Below are positions 1 through 12,985 of a stretch of DNA of 64,000 nucleotides, piece after piece (the stretch's first letter is position 1; each line of letters begins with the position of its first letter). The stretch comes from Acanthosoma haemorrhoidale. Its lineage: Eukaryota; Arthropoda; Insecta; Hemiptera; Acanthosomatidae. The stretch lies in NCBI GenBank assembly GCA_930367205.1, contig OV884015.1, positions 108,936,509 to 109,000,508 of the forward strand. The letters are read 5' to 3'. A program made the translations under genes and the position numbers. The notes beneath the pieces are model-generated. The model saw only the letters and a list, made by a program, of their open reading frames with translations, was not told the origin of the DNA and did no database searches.

Positions 1-364
1 TCAACAACACTCTCACGCACTGCTTGGATATTGACATTTGAACGGCTTGTTTTTGGCCAACCACTGTTTAGTGTCTCCAACTGATCCAGTCTCCCTAAAT
101 TTTTCAAATAATCTCTTCACAGTTGATGAAGTCAAACACTATTCCGGCCATATTTTGTATGAAATAGTCAAACAGTTGCCGCCAAACTTTCATTATTTTT
201 GAGATAATGTTCAACAATAAACACACGTTGTTCTATCGTGTAACGCTCCATTTTTACTAACCCTAAACTGTCAGCTGTCAAATTGTTTTTTTTTTAGGGT
301 TGCCAGCACTTTACTGCACAAATGGCGGCAAATTCAAACCTTGCCTTAATTCTGGGACACCCTA
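1..364 (-). mobile_element. Tc1/mariner-type element, 5' part, broken
   Basis: The terminal repeat (minus strand GGGTGTCCCAGAATTAAG...) ends at 364, and the element runs off the window start. A start codon at 251 opens MERYTIEQRVFIVEHYLKNN, the usual N-terminus of a mariner-like transposase DNA-binding domain. Stops follow soon after, so it is dead. It belongs to the same family as the element at 1900-2406. Confidence 0.75.
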
Positions 365-1142
365 TGTATGTATAAGTTTAGACTTTGAGGATCATGTTTG
401 AATTTACTAGTTTCAATGATCCTTTTCGTTTTCCAATTTCTTTGCTTCCACGCTGTGTTCGTACACAGATAAGTCCTTTTTAGGCACACGCCATGTATTC
501 TATAAAGGCAATAATGATCAAACCATCTAACCATTATACTTACAACGACCAACTTATAATTGTTGCCAGCTCTATGCCGTGTGTAGACTTATGTGATATC
601 TCCGAACCCTGCGTGAGCCAGAGGTGCATTTAAGTTTCCGACCTCCCCTCCTCCTTAATAACACAGTTGGGGGACCACGGCACTAACCAATCGGAATGCA
701 GCAGTCGGTGGTCGGCGGTAGTGGTTGTATTTTTCAATAACACCAGCCTTTAAGGACATGCTGGCCGGGCACACGCGAGCCGGCCGTAAAACACCAACGC
801 AATAGAAGAAGAACCGAAGTTAATCTTCGATCGCTCCAATGAAAGTTCAGATAATATAACTTTGTATTGTTATACAGGAGGGAGGTTTTTACCGTTTAAA
901 GTTTATCGTCAACCGTCATCAGTTTGTAAACAATGACTAAATGCAGTATTTCAAAGCAGGAAGTGGAGATGTTATCAGTTACTTTTATCATAACCGAGTT
1001 CTCAACAGTCCAAAACAAAATGATTATTACGTTGGAATAATATTGATAAAATTTCGTATAGATTGACAACAGTATAGATTTCTTCGCTATATGATATATT
1101 TTACAATTGAGAGCTAATGTATCTTTTAAACAATAATGATAT
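365..1142. other. non-coding, nothing recognised
   Basis: A moderately GC-rich island (about 600-790) between AT-rich stretches. Short frames only; no domain or repeat family could be assigned. Confidence 0.4.
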
Positions 1143-1318
1143 ATGTTGTCAACAATAATTAGATATGTTGTAAACAATAATGAGATATGTTGTAAACAAT
1201 AATGAGATATGTTGTAAACAATAATGCGATATGTTGTAAACAATAATGAGATATCTTGTAAACAATAATGAGATATGTTGTAAACAATAATGAGATATGT
1301 TGTAAACAACAATGAGAT
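1143..1318. repeat. 22-bp minisatellite, 8 copies
   Basis: The unit ATGTTGTAAACAATAATGAG plus AT repeats eight times with few changes; a degenerate partial copy precedes it. Seven units contain TGTAAACA. The open frames seen across it are artefacts of the repeat. Confidence 0.95.
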
Positions 1319-1899
1319 ATATAAACGAACAATTGAAAAGTACTATAGGTCAATTCAAATGAGAGTAGTAGAGCTTGATAAAGTAATTTATATGGCTGGA
1401 AACTAAGTGGGAAATTTGAGAGAAATCGAAACCATAGGAACTAACTTGATATTTCAAGCTTTAGCAAGCTTTGATTAATAACTACGTGATATATTATTAA
1501 ATTTCGTCTGCAAAGTTAGTTTTTATATAAGAGAAGCTGGGTCGTTGAAAACAAATCGGAACGAATGTTATGTATACGATTGGGTTTAACACATCACCTT
1601 GCGTAACAACAAGCTATTGGCGTATGTTTTCACTAAAAGATTTGTAACATACTTTAAGATATTGGCTTTCAAATATTTATTACGTTCTGACATACTATGC
1701 GTGTCTGCATCCGCCATTGACGAATACAGAAGACTGTGTTCGATATGATCGGTAGTACTCAATAAGAAATAATACAAAACAGAATGAAGGTTTGACTCAC
1801 AAAGATATATAGTTAATTGATGTAGAAGGTATATGTCAAAAAAAAAACATGGATTTAGCAAAATATACAATACAGGCCCATTATAAAGTAGTTGATATA
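1319..1899. other. non-coding, AT-rich
   Basis: No convincing ORF or repeat. The flanks of the next element carry GGCCCAT and ATGGGCC, a short inverted match. Confidence 0.4.
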
Positions 1900-2406
1900 G
1901 GGTGTCCCAGAATTAACGCAGGATTTGAATTTGCCGCCATTTGTGCAGTAATAATAAGATGGTGCCACATGCCATACAGCACATGAAACAATTCGAATAC
2001 TACATGAGACATTTCCAGGTCGTGTACTCTCTCGTTTCGGTGATCAGAATTGGCCCCCTAGATCGTGTGATTTAACACCTTTAGATTTATTTTATGGGGT
2101 GATTTGAAGTCAAAGGTGTATCTCAACAAGCCCACATCCACCCGTGCATTAAAAGAGGAAGTTCAACGCTGCATCAACGAAATTCAACCACATTTATGCC
2201 AAATGGTCATGGAAAATTTCGACAAAGGAGTGCGTATGTGCCAGCAAAGTCGTGGAGGCCATTTGCCCGATGTGTTATTCCATAAATATTTACTCGTGTT
2301 ATTCCTATCCTATTTACTTTATAATTCAATAAAAAAAATGACAGCAAAAATACTAAAAACTGTGTTTTCTATTTAAATCAAATCTTACGTTAATTCTGGG
2401 ACACCC
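1900..2406 (+). mobile_element. Tc1/mariner-type element, internally deleted, both ends present
   Basis: Begins GGGTGTCCCAGAATTAACGC and ends with its inverted copy (TTAATTCTGGGACACCC, to 2406). The inside keeps only the last part of the transposase: DGATCHTAHETIRILHETFP, the catalytic-D block CDLTPLDLFLWG and LKSKVYLNKPTSTRALKEEV up to a stop at 2374-2376. The DNA-binding domain and first catalytic Asp are deleted, making this a non-autonomous 507-bp copy. Confidence 0.8.
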
Positions 2407-3564
2407 TTTATGGGCCAATAGAAAACCAATGCAGATTTGATAAGAACGAAAAAAGGGTGTGTTAAAATTAAAAACCAAATCAACTCTATTTCATGAAGTT
2501 AAGCCGATCTGCCGACAAATTATTCAACTCAGGGATGAATAATGAACGTGCTTTCAGGACAAATATACAATTTGGAAACATCTCGCGATAGGCCAATTAA
2601 ATTATATATATGTGTCCTCGCAGGGTCGTAAAGATGCAAAAGAGCCGAGAGCGAAGAAGAAGCAGCTAACAGCCCGTGGCTAAAATTAGCATTAAATCTT
2701 TCTAAATATCCGCCTGTTATGTCAAGATGGATGCACTTAAATATTCATGCCCGGGAGACAGGGACGCCCCAAAGGACTACTTTTCCAGCTCTTAGCCTTT
2801 TATTTTGTTTAGCCTTTGAGGGCAGAAAAGAAGATAATGTCTCGCCGTTTTATTTCGTTTTTTTTTTCAAATTTAGCTTTGAAGAATATTAAATTAATTA
2901 TTTTAAAAGATTTGCAAACAAACCTCTCGAAAAAAAAAATGTCTAAATTAATCTGTCTAGAAGCTTGAACTAATTCTCCATAATGCAGGCAACCGACGTT
3001 TCTGTCCATTATTTATTAGTTTTTTCAGAATAGGTCTAAACAAAATTTTGTAAATCTTGTATTTTCGTTAGCATTCCTCATAACAGGAAATATTAGGATA
3101 TTTAGAGAGCAGAGAGTGATTACTGAAAGAGGATAAGACGCTTCTGATGTCTGAAAACCACTTTGAAATAAACACTAATGTCTAGCTTGTATGGAGAGCA
3201 CGCGTACGTTGCTGGAGCCGCATAGTGCAAAAAAACATACCTCACTCCATAAAGTTATCTTACTTCTAATAGATAAATTTAGTTTAATATTAAAATCATT
3301 ATTATAATATACGTATGTTGCTGGCAGTTACATCCCTTCCCCATATCCCACTGAACCCTAGCCACAGTCTACAAAGGTCTTGGCCAGCTTTTTTTTTCAA
3401 CTGCTAGCTGTACCCACTTAGTTCCTTCAGGTTTGAACCACTGGACGTAACTACGTCTATACGCCTAATATCTCTACTCAGAATTTACTCTTAGGTCATT
3501 GCTAAATGTAACAAAAATCAATAATTGTGACTAATCACATTTAGGAAAAAATTATTTGATATAT
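2407..3564. other. non-coding, AT-rich
   Basis: I see no gene, RNA or recognisable repeat here. Confidence 0.4.
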
Positions 3565-3960
3565 ACAACTTTATTGTAATAAAATTACAATCTGCCTTAT
3601 TGGGCAATTAGTGATTGTGATAAATGATCTCATTCATACCATATTTACAATTTTCATTCATATAGTATTTACAAACAGCCCAGAGACCTCCTAAGTGCAT
3701 GCGAAAGAGGGAGTGGAGTCTTGCGAAGTCCCCCACGCTCCTCCGTCAGCCGAGTCACTGGATATGAGCCAGTGGAGGCTGACCAAGAGCCACACACGCT
3801 TAGAACATGATTTCAGAAACTGGCCATTGCCGGATCACCCAATGTCACGCATTGATAGCCGGTCACGAGGCCGCTGCCGTTTTAGTATCCAAGGAGGTGG
3901 TGCAGTGAAATGACTGTGCTAGGGGATTAGGGTGGTTGGATAGGTTACTATGGAATTTTA
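3565..3960 (-). mobile_element. LINE A 3' fragment
   Basis: On the plus strand it shows the inverted family A end: ACTTTATTGTAATAAAATTA, GATCTCATTCATACCATAT, then CTGGCCATTGCCGG and GGTCACGAGGCCGCTGCCG. These match the end of ORF2 and the 3' UTR of the large copy. It is 5'-truncated and has a GC-rich segment (about 3680-3800) absent from the large copy's UTR but shared with 59712-60480. Confidence 0.75.
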
Positions 3961-6567
3961 TGTTCTTGTTCATTACTTTTGACTTTTTCAATTTCCCATA
4001 TGTAGGTACAAACTATAATTACTTTCTTTTTGTATAATTATGTTCTGTGACAAACTAACAAAACCTTTTTCGCATTGCATCTTACGTTTGGTTGTCGGTC
4101 GTACGAATAGCGGTAGCATTCGTTATATTCAATCCGATAACTATACCATATAAATATTATTTTATGAGCTGTAAATAGTGCACTTCTGGTTGTCAGGGCC
4201 TAACGACATTCATAGTCTGTAAACACTTCCTCCATTAGTAAGTTACATGAAACTCTCACATTCATCCATACATCCCAACATATTCGTACACGGCCAAATA
4301 TGGTCTCTCAGCACAAGATATCCTGAAAAGGAAAAAGTGAAATGTTTAAAATACTTCATCCGTCTGTGGTTTTTTTTCTGTTTTAATTAATTCTATAGAT
4401 AAATCCGAAAGATGTTTTGAGATGGCTTCAGCCTGGATAAATATTGTCTTAACTATTTAGCCTCAAGAATTTATTAGACCGTGGTAATTGAAGGGCTTGT
4501 AAGTAATCATCTTTCCAATCTATCCCCAATGCCCAAGCTAAATCTGTTCAAAATCTTTGAAGGCGCTCGGGTGGAAAAAGCTTATTTACATTTAAACAAC
4601 ATCGCCGACCTGAGTGACTTGCGCTCAAGCCATGACCTAAATCCTGGTCACATTATGTAGTTATTTTTTTTGTTTCTCTACGATACTCATCTAAAGGGCA
4701 AACTAATCATTGCTTGGTAATAGGACAATCTCAGAACATCATCCATACTGCTTAGTTGAACGTTTTATAATGATTCCTTCAAGAGTTCCTTCATACTTGA
4801 ATCAGTGTAAATAAATAGTTTCTGCCTTGACAACAATTTCGTCAGATGTGCAATTATGAAGATTGTATAATTAAGTTATTAATTAGACTTATGTAATGTG
4901 TACAAAGGAAATAAAAGATATAGTTAGTGAAGGGAGAATATTATAAAATGGTGCAGTAGTCGAAGACTCTTTGAATTTATTAAATATTTACTAGACCAAT
5001 GAACAAAACTTACTTTTTTTACCAAATTAGCTTCATTTAATTTGAAACTGAATCCATGGATTTGTAGGGATATCGGCTATTATAAGGAAGAATGATATTA
5101 AACTTTCATCAAATGTATTTAAACGTTTCGACGTATCTGCATCAGGTACTTTTATTAGTAAATACATAGTATGATAATTGTATTGTACATAGGATAGTAA
5201 TTTAAAAACCTTGATCCTAAGTATAACGTGTTTTACAACCGATGCTCTGTCATTGAAAAACGACTAGAAAATACTAGAAAACTACATTAGAATTTTTAAT
5301 AAAATGCAGAAAAAAAATTGCTTTTCCACTTAAAAATTAGTAGAAACATTCTATATTTAATGCTCTACCATATTTAGTCTCAATTTATTCAATATTATCT
5401 TCTTAAAAATTTTAAATTTACTAATTATAATTATCAATTGGAAATTATATCGTGTAAATGACAGGATTCATAGGCAAATCGACCCGTATCAATTGTACAT
5501 ATTTACCAATGTGTTTTAGGCAATTCCGTCGAAAAACTAGAACCTGATTGAGACATAAATAATATTTCGAAACGTTGTCCATGAGTTTGAGAACATTCAC
5601 CTAAACCAATATCCCAACAAATCCATCCAATCAAAATCAAAGTTATAATAACAATAAACTACACTGGTAACTGAAAAATTATTTAAATTAGCTCAGACTG
5701 ACAGAAATTCGTGTCTCTATTTTTGCACTACCGTATATAATATGAATAAACAATTATAACTTTCTTAGTTTCATAAATGTTTCTTGAGAAATAATATTGA
5801 AAAGACTTATTGTATTGTCAATCATGTAAGACATCACTGTCATAATTCAGAGCGATCTAGATTATGGTGATTCGGGATCGACTATAACGTTTTTCGAAAT
5901 AGTTTAAGTCAATTTTATTTTTGAAAAAAAAGCGAAAAGGGATTTAATTGCCTGATATTTGGATCTAAACCTTCCAACTATTCTCTGATGTCATGGCTAG
6001 AAATTATTAGTTAATTATAAATCATAACATGATCATTTATCATTCTCCGGTTATACTTTAGAAAAAAGAATAATGTAACTTGGTCCATTTCCGGAATTGT
6101 TACGACCGGTAGAGAACAAAAGCCCCGGTTACTTTGTTTAAAAGCTACAAAAGAATTAGTTAACCTGTGCGAAAGAAAGAGAGAGACATTGGGGCAAGAA
6201 AACCGGGATTTTCACCGGCGGACAATACACACCATTCAAATACTTTCCAGCATACGTGCTGTTCTAGTCTGAAAAAAAAATATCATTTTTTTTTTCTTTT
6301 TTCTCTTTTTGTTGCATTCGCGAACGAATGGATCTGAATACTCCATCTGTTAGGGTTCACCAATCATTCGACAGCTTGAATGAATGTAGATAATTCTTTT
6401 TTGAATGGAACGCTGCATTATTTTATCCTAACAATTTGGGCCCATGTCTACATTATTCAATGTATATACTAAGATTGATTAATATCAGTTATATAAACAT
6501 CATTAGCCTCTCTATTTGTTTTATTGCTTAATGATTAATAAGTTAAGTAAGTAACGTCTAATTCTGC
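3961..6567. other. non-coding, AT-rich
   Basis: Apart from the hammerhead-like motif at 5124-5148 nothing is recognised. Frames are short and without codon structure. Confidence 0.4.
5124..5148 (-). other. hammerhead-like motif copy
   Basis: The minus strand reads ACCTGATGCAGATACGTCGAAAC. The CUGAUG...GAAAC arrangement resembles a hammerhead ribozyme core, but the base after CUGAUG is C, not the required A. Confidence 0.35.
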
Positions 6568-6952
6568 CTTTCATCCGCCGGAGATATCAAGTTTTTTGAC
6601 TCGTTGCAGCACCTGACAAACCCAGTGTTTAACACTATGACCCCACCACCCTTCCTGCATCGATGGCAACAGACTGTCGGAGAAAATTAGGTTAAGAATT
6701 AGGATGTAAGTTAGTTTTAAGTTTGATCAAAAAGGTGAGCCCCATCACCTTTATTAGTCAGTTTAGTCCAGTCACATATAATGTGTATCATTATACTTGT
6801 TTATTCATTATATAATTTTTATAAAATAACAAAACCTGTATATGATGTAGTGATGCTACAGGAAATACAAAAATAATTTGTAAATAGATTTGCCTGAGGA
6901 TCTATAATTGTAAACTGTAAATTTAAATGTGCTATGGAAAAAAACAACAACT
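6568..6952 (+). mobile_element. LINE family B 3' tail copy
   Basis: It begins in the last codons of ORF2 (HPPEISSFLTRCST-type sequence, then TGTTTAACACTATGACCCC and GATGGCAACAGACTGTCGG). It runs through the AT-rich tail (AGGTTAAGAATTAG, AAAGGTGAGCCCCATCACC, TTATAAAATAACAAAACCTG) to an A run near 6947. It is 5'-truncated. Confidence 0.75.
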
Positions 6953-8689
6953 GTTATATTATTATTGTATTTACAATGTACAAATTTAAAAAAACAAACA
7001 ATAATTCATTATCACGTAGACCTTTAGCCTATTGAGACATCTTCAGGACTATGAATGATGTTATCATTAAATTCATAATGTCATTTCTGTATACTCAATT
7101 CGTTACTTTTCCATGATATATGAAAAAACCTTTTTTAAAAATTGCGAATGTAATGTTTTCCATAATAATTAGGTATTTAACACAAGTTTTTTCTTATTCA
7201 TGGAAAAGTTAATCATTCATAGATCTAATGATGTCGGAATAATTGTAACGTTCAAAATTAATTTAGCAATAAATAAAATATACCGTTTTTAAGTAAAAGT
7301 GAAATGTTTTTGTTTGTTTTTTAATTATTTGCACACAGTGTAAATATTTAAATACAGTTATCTCGCTTTGTAGAGTTCGCTCTTTAGAATATTATTCTAA
7401 AACCATTCTACTGTGCAGTGGTCGGTTTTTTGGGGGATTTTTTAAATACAACTGGAAAATACATCTGTTTAAAAAATATCACAAAATGTAACGCATAATT
7501 ACGTCATAATAAGTCCAATTACTTCCTAAGTACTTCCCTCGAAAGTAATTTTATTTTTTATGGAGACGGCTCTCACTTGAAGAGCAATAGAGAGTTTGTC
7601 GAACCTGGCACTCCAGAGAGCGAACTTTGAAGAGACACTTTAGAATGCTGATGAGCACTTCTCGATATTTTATTTAATTACAGTGAAATTTTCACAAATT
7701 CATTTATGTCTAACGAACAAACCTTAGTAAGCTTAGAAAACAAAATTTAGGGTTTAGGGTTTTGTTTTTTTTTCGAAATGAAATCAATTAAGACATCGCT
7801 TAAAAATACCGAATATAAAAAAAATATTTAATTAATTGAGATTCGGGGACATAATAATTTCAAAAAGTGATTAAAACTACCAATAGGGTATATATTCGTG
7901 GCTGTTTGTTCAGATACTACTAAGCAAGGCATTCGTCATAGGAGTCTTGACAACAGAGAAAATAAAACTATCGTTTCTTTGTTTTTTAAAAACTCTAAAT
8001 TTGAAATATAGGAATGGGGGAAATAAAATGGAAATTATCGGAGTGAAAGAGATCCTTTTACTAGGTGGGAGATATTTGAAGGAATTGAGGTGTGTTGGAG
8101 AGCTCGCCTGAGGTGTAGCTAATCTTGAGAGTCCACTGGAGGTAGAAAAGTATCGGGTCTACTTTAGGTCAACAATTACGCGTAAAGTTTATATGCTATT
8201 GCGGAAGGAGAGGTCGCTATGGAAAGAATATATCCTTGAGCCTAAAAAAATCTTTTTAGCCTCCATAAAATATTTTATGTTATCTAAAAGGTTAGAAATA
8301 TATTTAATTAACTAAATAGTTACATAGAAACTTCTATAAAAAATTAAAACAACATAGCGATCAGATATAATAAAACTTTAAAAGCTAAAAGTCATAGCTA
8401 TTATTAATAAATTACATTAGAAAGACCTTGCGAACTCCTATCTAAGTCACTGATACGAGAAAACTTCCTAAAACCATAATTTATTCTTCAAACGGTCGCA
8501 CAATTATTAATAAAAATATATTTATCGATAATTTTATAATGCTTGCTTATTAAATATAATATTTATAATCTTGCTAAGAACAAGTAGAAGGGATTGAGCA
8601 GAACTGTATACCTGCCTCGTGACTTCATGGAAGTCACTGATGGTTCCCTGTTATTTTTAAGTAAGCAACCGTATCTCTCCAAGACCTCC
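6953..8689. other. non-coding, AT-rich
   Basis: A degenerate CTGAAGA-type motif occurs on the minus strand near 7035-7060. No coding signal. Confidence 0.4.
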
Positions 8690-8870
8690 CTACTTCCCAG
8701 AACTATCCTTTTCTTATACATATATGTCTCAGCGTTAGCCCCAGACCCCACTTGTGCCTAGACATTCCACCCAGTATGTAGTAATGTAACTCTTTATTTG
8801 TATATACCACTGTTTTGCTTGTACTTCATAATAAAGCTTTTCTTTCTTTCAAAAGACTCTCCTCTACAGA
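8690..8870 (+). mobile_element. possible LINE 3' tail, family D
   Basis: ATTTGTATATACCACTGTTT, TTCATAATAAAGCTTT and ACTCTCCTC...GATTATTTAACT recur in similar order at 58215-58435. A shared 3' tail with an AATAAA signal suggests two truncated retroelements. No coding part is visible. Confidence 0.35.
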
Positions 8871-11214
8871 GATTATTTAACTAAAGATTGAAGTAATCAT
8901 AATATCGAAATGCCAGTACACGCCAGCAATGTTAGTCACTTGAACTTATAACTATTATAATGTATAGGATAGGATATAATGGGCGTTCTTTAATCATATT
9001 ATAACTTTTAATGATGATCTGCATATAAGATATGAGAGTCCCTGTCTGGTGACAATAGCGGCCGTAAGTCACCTTTAACAGCGGTTTCCTCGCAAACACG
9101 GGGGGGGGGACAAGATTATAAAGGCAGGGGTTGGAAGGGCCGAGATAGAAGGCAATAGAAGGCCTTCCACAGTCGAAGGGCCCTCTGCCTTCTGTATATA
9201 TTTATCTTGTAAACTGTTCTCCAAAGTTTGCCTTGCCTCTTTCTTCTTCTACCTGTCTCTCACTCCCATTCTCTTCTTTAAACTTCTTGACCAACCCCAT
9301 CTCTCTTCGATTGTCCTCACTGGAGAGTTTTCCTAACGTGCCCCCAATCCTTCCAGCTATCTGAAAGATTAGAGGAAAATAAACTCGGTGCGTTCCATAT
9401 GAGTTATATTTACTCAATTGAAATTATTATAATTACATATATTTTTTTGCTTCATTTTAAAGTCTAACGTGAATACATTCAAAGTCACTTCGCAGCTAAA
9501 ACAATATCTAATATACTTACTAGGATTCTAGAAATAGAGATAAATGGGTATATTCAATAATCAACTTTTTCAAAAAATGTATAATTTGTCAAAATTTTAG
9601 TTTCTCAAAATGTTAATTCCTGTAGATAAGCAAATTCGCTGGAGAGAAACGAGGCTTATTTATAAACAAAAAAAAAATTACGTAACCCTAAAAGCTTTCG
9701 TTCAGTAATAAAATAAAACAAGTTTATTACGTGCTTATGTTGGAAATATAACCAAGACGAGTAGGAGAATTTCATCCTGTGAACGTCACGACATATCCAC
9801 CTATTTACATTTGACAGATTGTTTACTTTAATATAGTCATATTGAATATTACGATACAGTCGAGTACTCTACTAACTATGTGAGAACATTTTAAACCATT
9901 AACAAACCCCACGCCGAAAAGGTTACCACACCTGATGATCTCCTAGACACGATATTTGAAGTCACTGGGCAATATTCTCTCCTCGTGTCTAGAGCGTCTG
10001 TGGCTCTCTAAGTCAGTACTGTTGCTATGTAGCAGTTATGTGCGATTGTGTTATTTTTCAGCGAGGAGGGTTCCCTGGATACATGCCTACCTCCTCTTTT
10101 AAAATACTGTATTCGTCGCAATTCCTCATTGTTGAATTAGGACAGATTGTAATTTTGTATTAAATAATGATTTAGCTGTTCCATGGATGGACGCTAAATT
10201 CCTTGAAGGAATTGGTACCCATATTGATTTATAAAATGCCTCTTTTTGCCATCATCTAGCCTTCTCGCTACCAGGCCCTTCCGTAGACAAACTGTGACAT
10301 ATTTGTCTAAGATTAGTTTTAAAAATGCAAGCAGTGTTTACGGAGTAGATGTGTCTATTGTGCAGGCCTCTGGAAGATCGTCACGTTGAAAGGGACATTT
10401 TCCTTGTTGGTGGTTCACGTTGCCAAGCTTCGGACTATTGGAGAAATTCCCTACAGGCAGCTATCCAATGGTATTTCTATAGTGTCCATTTACATACTCC
10501 AACTGCTTCCTAAGCCTCGAGAAGCTAAGCCCCTCCTGAGAAGTACGCACAGTGCAGCCACAAGACTTGATCCTCGCACAGTTGCAGATAAATCAAGAGA
10601 AAGTGGCTCCCTCTGCTGGTAATGAATGGTCCCACCAGTCTCTCCTGATTTATGCTAAAATAAAACCATGTTCCCCACAACATCGACATTCGCAATATTT
10701 CTTCACTGAAGAAAGTACAGTGTGTGTGTAGGGAACTTTCCGCTAGGGCTGCGGTAGCCGGCAACAATAAAACAAACTGGGAGAGTTGCAATTTGTATAG
10801 TCGTTTTAGATTTATTTGGATAGGAAGTGGGGGGGGGGCGGGTGAGTTCGTAAATCTCATTAATACCTAGCTCCGACCGCTCTTTCAATTCGATTAATTA
10901 CACGCTGCTCTGTGTGTAGGCTGCATTCACCCCTGTTTGAAGTACCGTAGGATATATTGACAACACAGGCTAAAATAGACTAGGCAGGCCCGAATCACGC
11001 ATGCACATTTAATTTACTAGTTACTGCAAAAGGAATATATACTTGTAAATAGATAATAACAAAATAAATTATGTAATAAGTAAAGAAATCGTGTCATTTA
11101 CTTGATATTTTACACAAAAATAAACATTTTATTTGAGTAATCTTTCGAATCATTACAGAAAATTGCTTTTTAATAGTAATATTATTAATTTCACTAAAGA
11201 CTTTTTATGAACTA
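8871..11214. other. non-coding
   Basis: Includes a G run (about 9101-9109), GC-richer islands at 9050-9400 and 10250-10900, and open frames of 60-111 codons without any recognisable domain. No gene is supported. Confidence 0.4.
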
Positions 11215-12059
11215 TTGAGGTTGGTATGAAAGTAATTTTGGTTTTTTAGTGTGAAATACAACTTCATTTTTTCTATACAAAAAATAAACTCTAATCAGTT
11301 AAATATCTTCCATTCAGTTCGATGACCTTTTGCCATCATTCCGGTAACTTCATGATCCCGCGCTCATAGAACTTCTGGTCCTTATCAGCAAAAAAATCAA
11401 CTAAGTGCGACTTGAGGTCATCGTTATTACTGAAATTTTTACCATTTAAGAAGTTTTGTAAACTTCGAAATAAACCATGATCCGATGGTGCAAGGTTGGG
11501 GCTGTATGGGATGCGACATCACTTTCCAACCAAGCTCCAATAGTTTCGTACGTGTTGCTAAAGATGTGTGAGGCCTTGCATTGTCGTGGCGGAACCCAAA
11601 TATCGAGCTTCTTAACAAGTCCAAGACGTCTTATATGATTTCCTATTGTTGTCTGTGATACATTGAACTGTTTTGCAATCTCTCCCACAGTTATATGACG
11701 ATTCGATTCAATTATGGCTTTCATTTGGTAATTTTTCAGTGAAAAATCTCCAGTACGAAGTTTTTTAAACCAATTCTGACACGTGCGTTCTGTTAAACAA
11801 TCAACGCCATAAACTTCGCAAAGCTCTTTGTGAGCCTCAGCCACTTTCTTGTCTTTATGAAAATAAAAAATAATAATGTGTCGAAAATGCTTATTTTTGT
11901 ACTCTATGTTAAAACTTACACGGAATTTCTTTCTACAGCAACCTAAAGGTATCGACTATCAAATCTCAAAAGAAACAAATTCTAACATTGACAGAAGAAT
12001 AACGAAACAAACAACGCTATCTACTGGCGCAAACCGAAATCACTTTTTTGCCAACCCAA
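11215..12059 (-). mobile_element. mariner element, degenerate and deleted
   Basis: The ends are TTGAGGTTGGTATGAAAG at 11215 and the inverted counterpart CTTTTTTGCCAACCCAA at 12059. On the minus strand it encodes [20 protein letters not shown], a mariner helix-turn-helix (CQNWFKKLRTGDFSL) and a second HTH ([20 protein letters not shown]). In another frame [20 protein letters not shown] is the second catalytic-Asp block. The length of about 845 bp against about 1.3 kb and the frameshifts show it is dead. Confidence 0.8.
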
Positions 12060-12561
12060 CACAATATTTGTTCTTTCGTCCAGACTCAGAGTTGTTGTTT
12101 GAAGAGTTGTCAGGGGAAACACCGTACCGAATTTCAACTCACGTGAAATTTTCCGGCTGAGTATGAACCAACCCCTCCAGCCATTGTTTTAATATTTCAT
12201 CAGATTATTGTAATGGTTAAAGCATACAATTTACACCATTTAACTAAAATGATCGAACTGAAACCAATACTTCAAATTAAAATAAAATTTGGCTAAAATG
12301 TACAAATTCCTTTAGGGGAGGAGGAGTGGGGAGTCAGGTCAACGGAAGCTTTGTGTGGGTGCGACTGTTCAATGCACAGCATCGCTTCCTCCCTCATTCC
12401 GTTCAAAGTATCAATTCTGTCTTTACATACACTGTACCTTTGAGGAACGAGACATATTGACTTATTTGTTGAGAATTCGGGATGTTGTTTAATATAGATC
12501 TTTTGTACTCCGCTCTCGTAGAGCAAGCATAGAGGCAGACCAACTGTTCAAAAGTGAAGCC
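12060..12561. other. non-coding
   Basis: A GC-richer piece (about 12300-12540) leads into the LINE B tail and may be another repeat. No family was recognised. Confidence 0.35.
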
Positions 12562-12985
12562 TAGCCATCGTGTGTTGCTTGGTGTGCCGTCGGTGGGTGA
12601 GTTCATCCGCCGGAGACACATCAAGTATTTTGACTCGTTGCAGCACCTCACAAACCCAGTGTTTAACACTATGACCCCACCACCCCTCCCGCATCGATGG
12701 CAACAGACTGTCGGGGAAAAATTATGTTAAGAATTAGTATGTAAGTTAGTTTTAAGATTGATCCAAAAGGTGAGCCACATCAGTTTTATTAGTCAGTTTA
12801 GTCCAGTCACATGTAATCATTATACTTGTTTATTCATTATATAATTTTTATAAAATGACAAAACCTGTATATAATGTAGCAACGCTACTAATACAAAAAT
12901 AATTTGTAAATAGATTCGGCTGATGATCTATAATTATTTATAATTATCTGTGAATTTAAACGGGCTAGGAAAGGAAAAAAAAAAT
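12562..12985 (+). mobile_element. LINE family B 3' tail copy
   Basis: Same tail as 6568-6952, starting further upstream with TTGGTGTGCCGTCGGTGGG. It ends in an A run at about 12976-12985. The preferred insertion site reads TATAAAATGACAAAACC here and is empty. Confidence 0.75.

Noticed and set aside
896..1353. ORFs of 138 and 64 codons on the minus strand
   Set aside because: Both run through the 22-bp minisatellite; their proteins are just the repeat translated.
1877..2417. GGCCCAT...ATGGGCC inverted match flanking the mariner-type element
   Set aside because: Too short and imperfect (extra bases on the left arm) to argue for an insertion into a palindrome; could be chance.
10386..10888. 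Several ORFs of 61-111 codons on both strands
   Set aside because: No domain, signal peptide, promoter or splice signals, and no codon pattern; likely chance in a GC-richer stretch.
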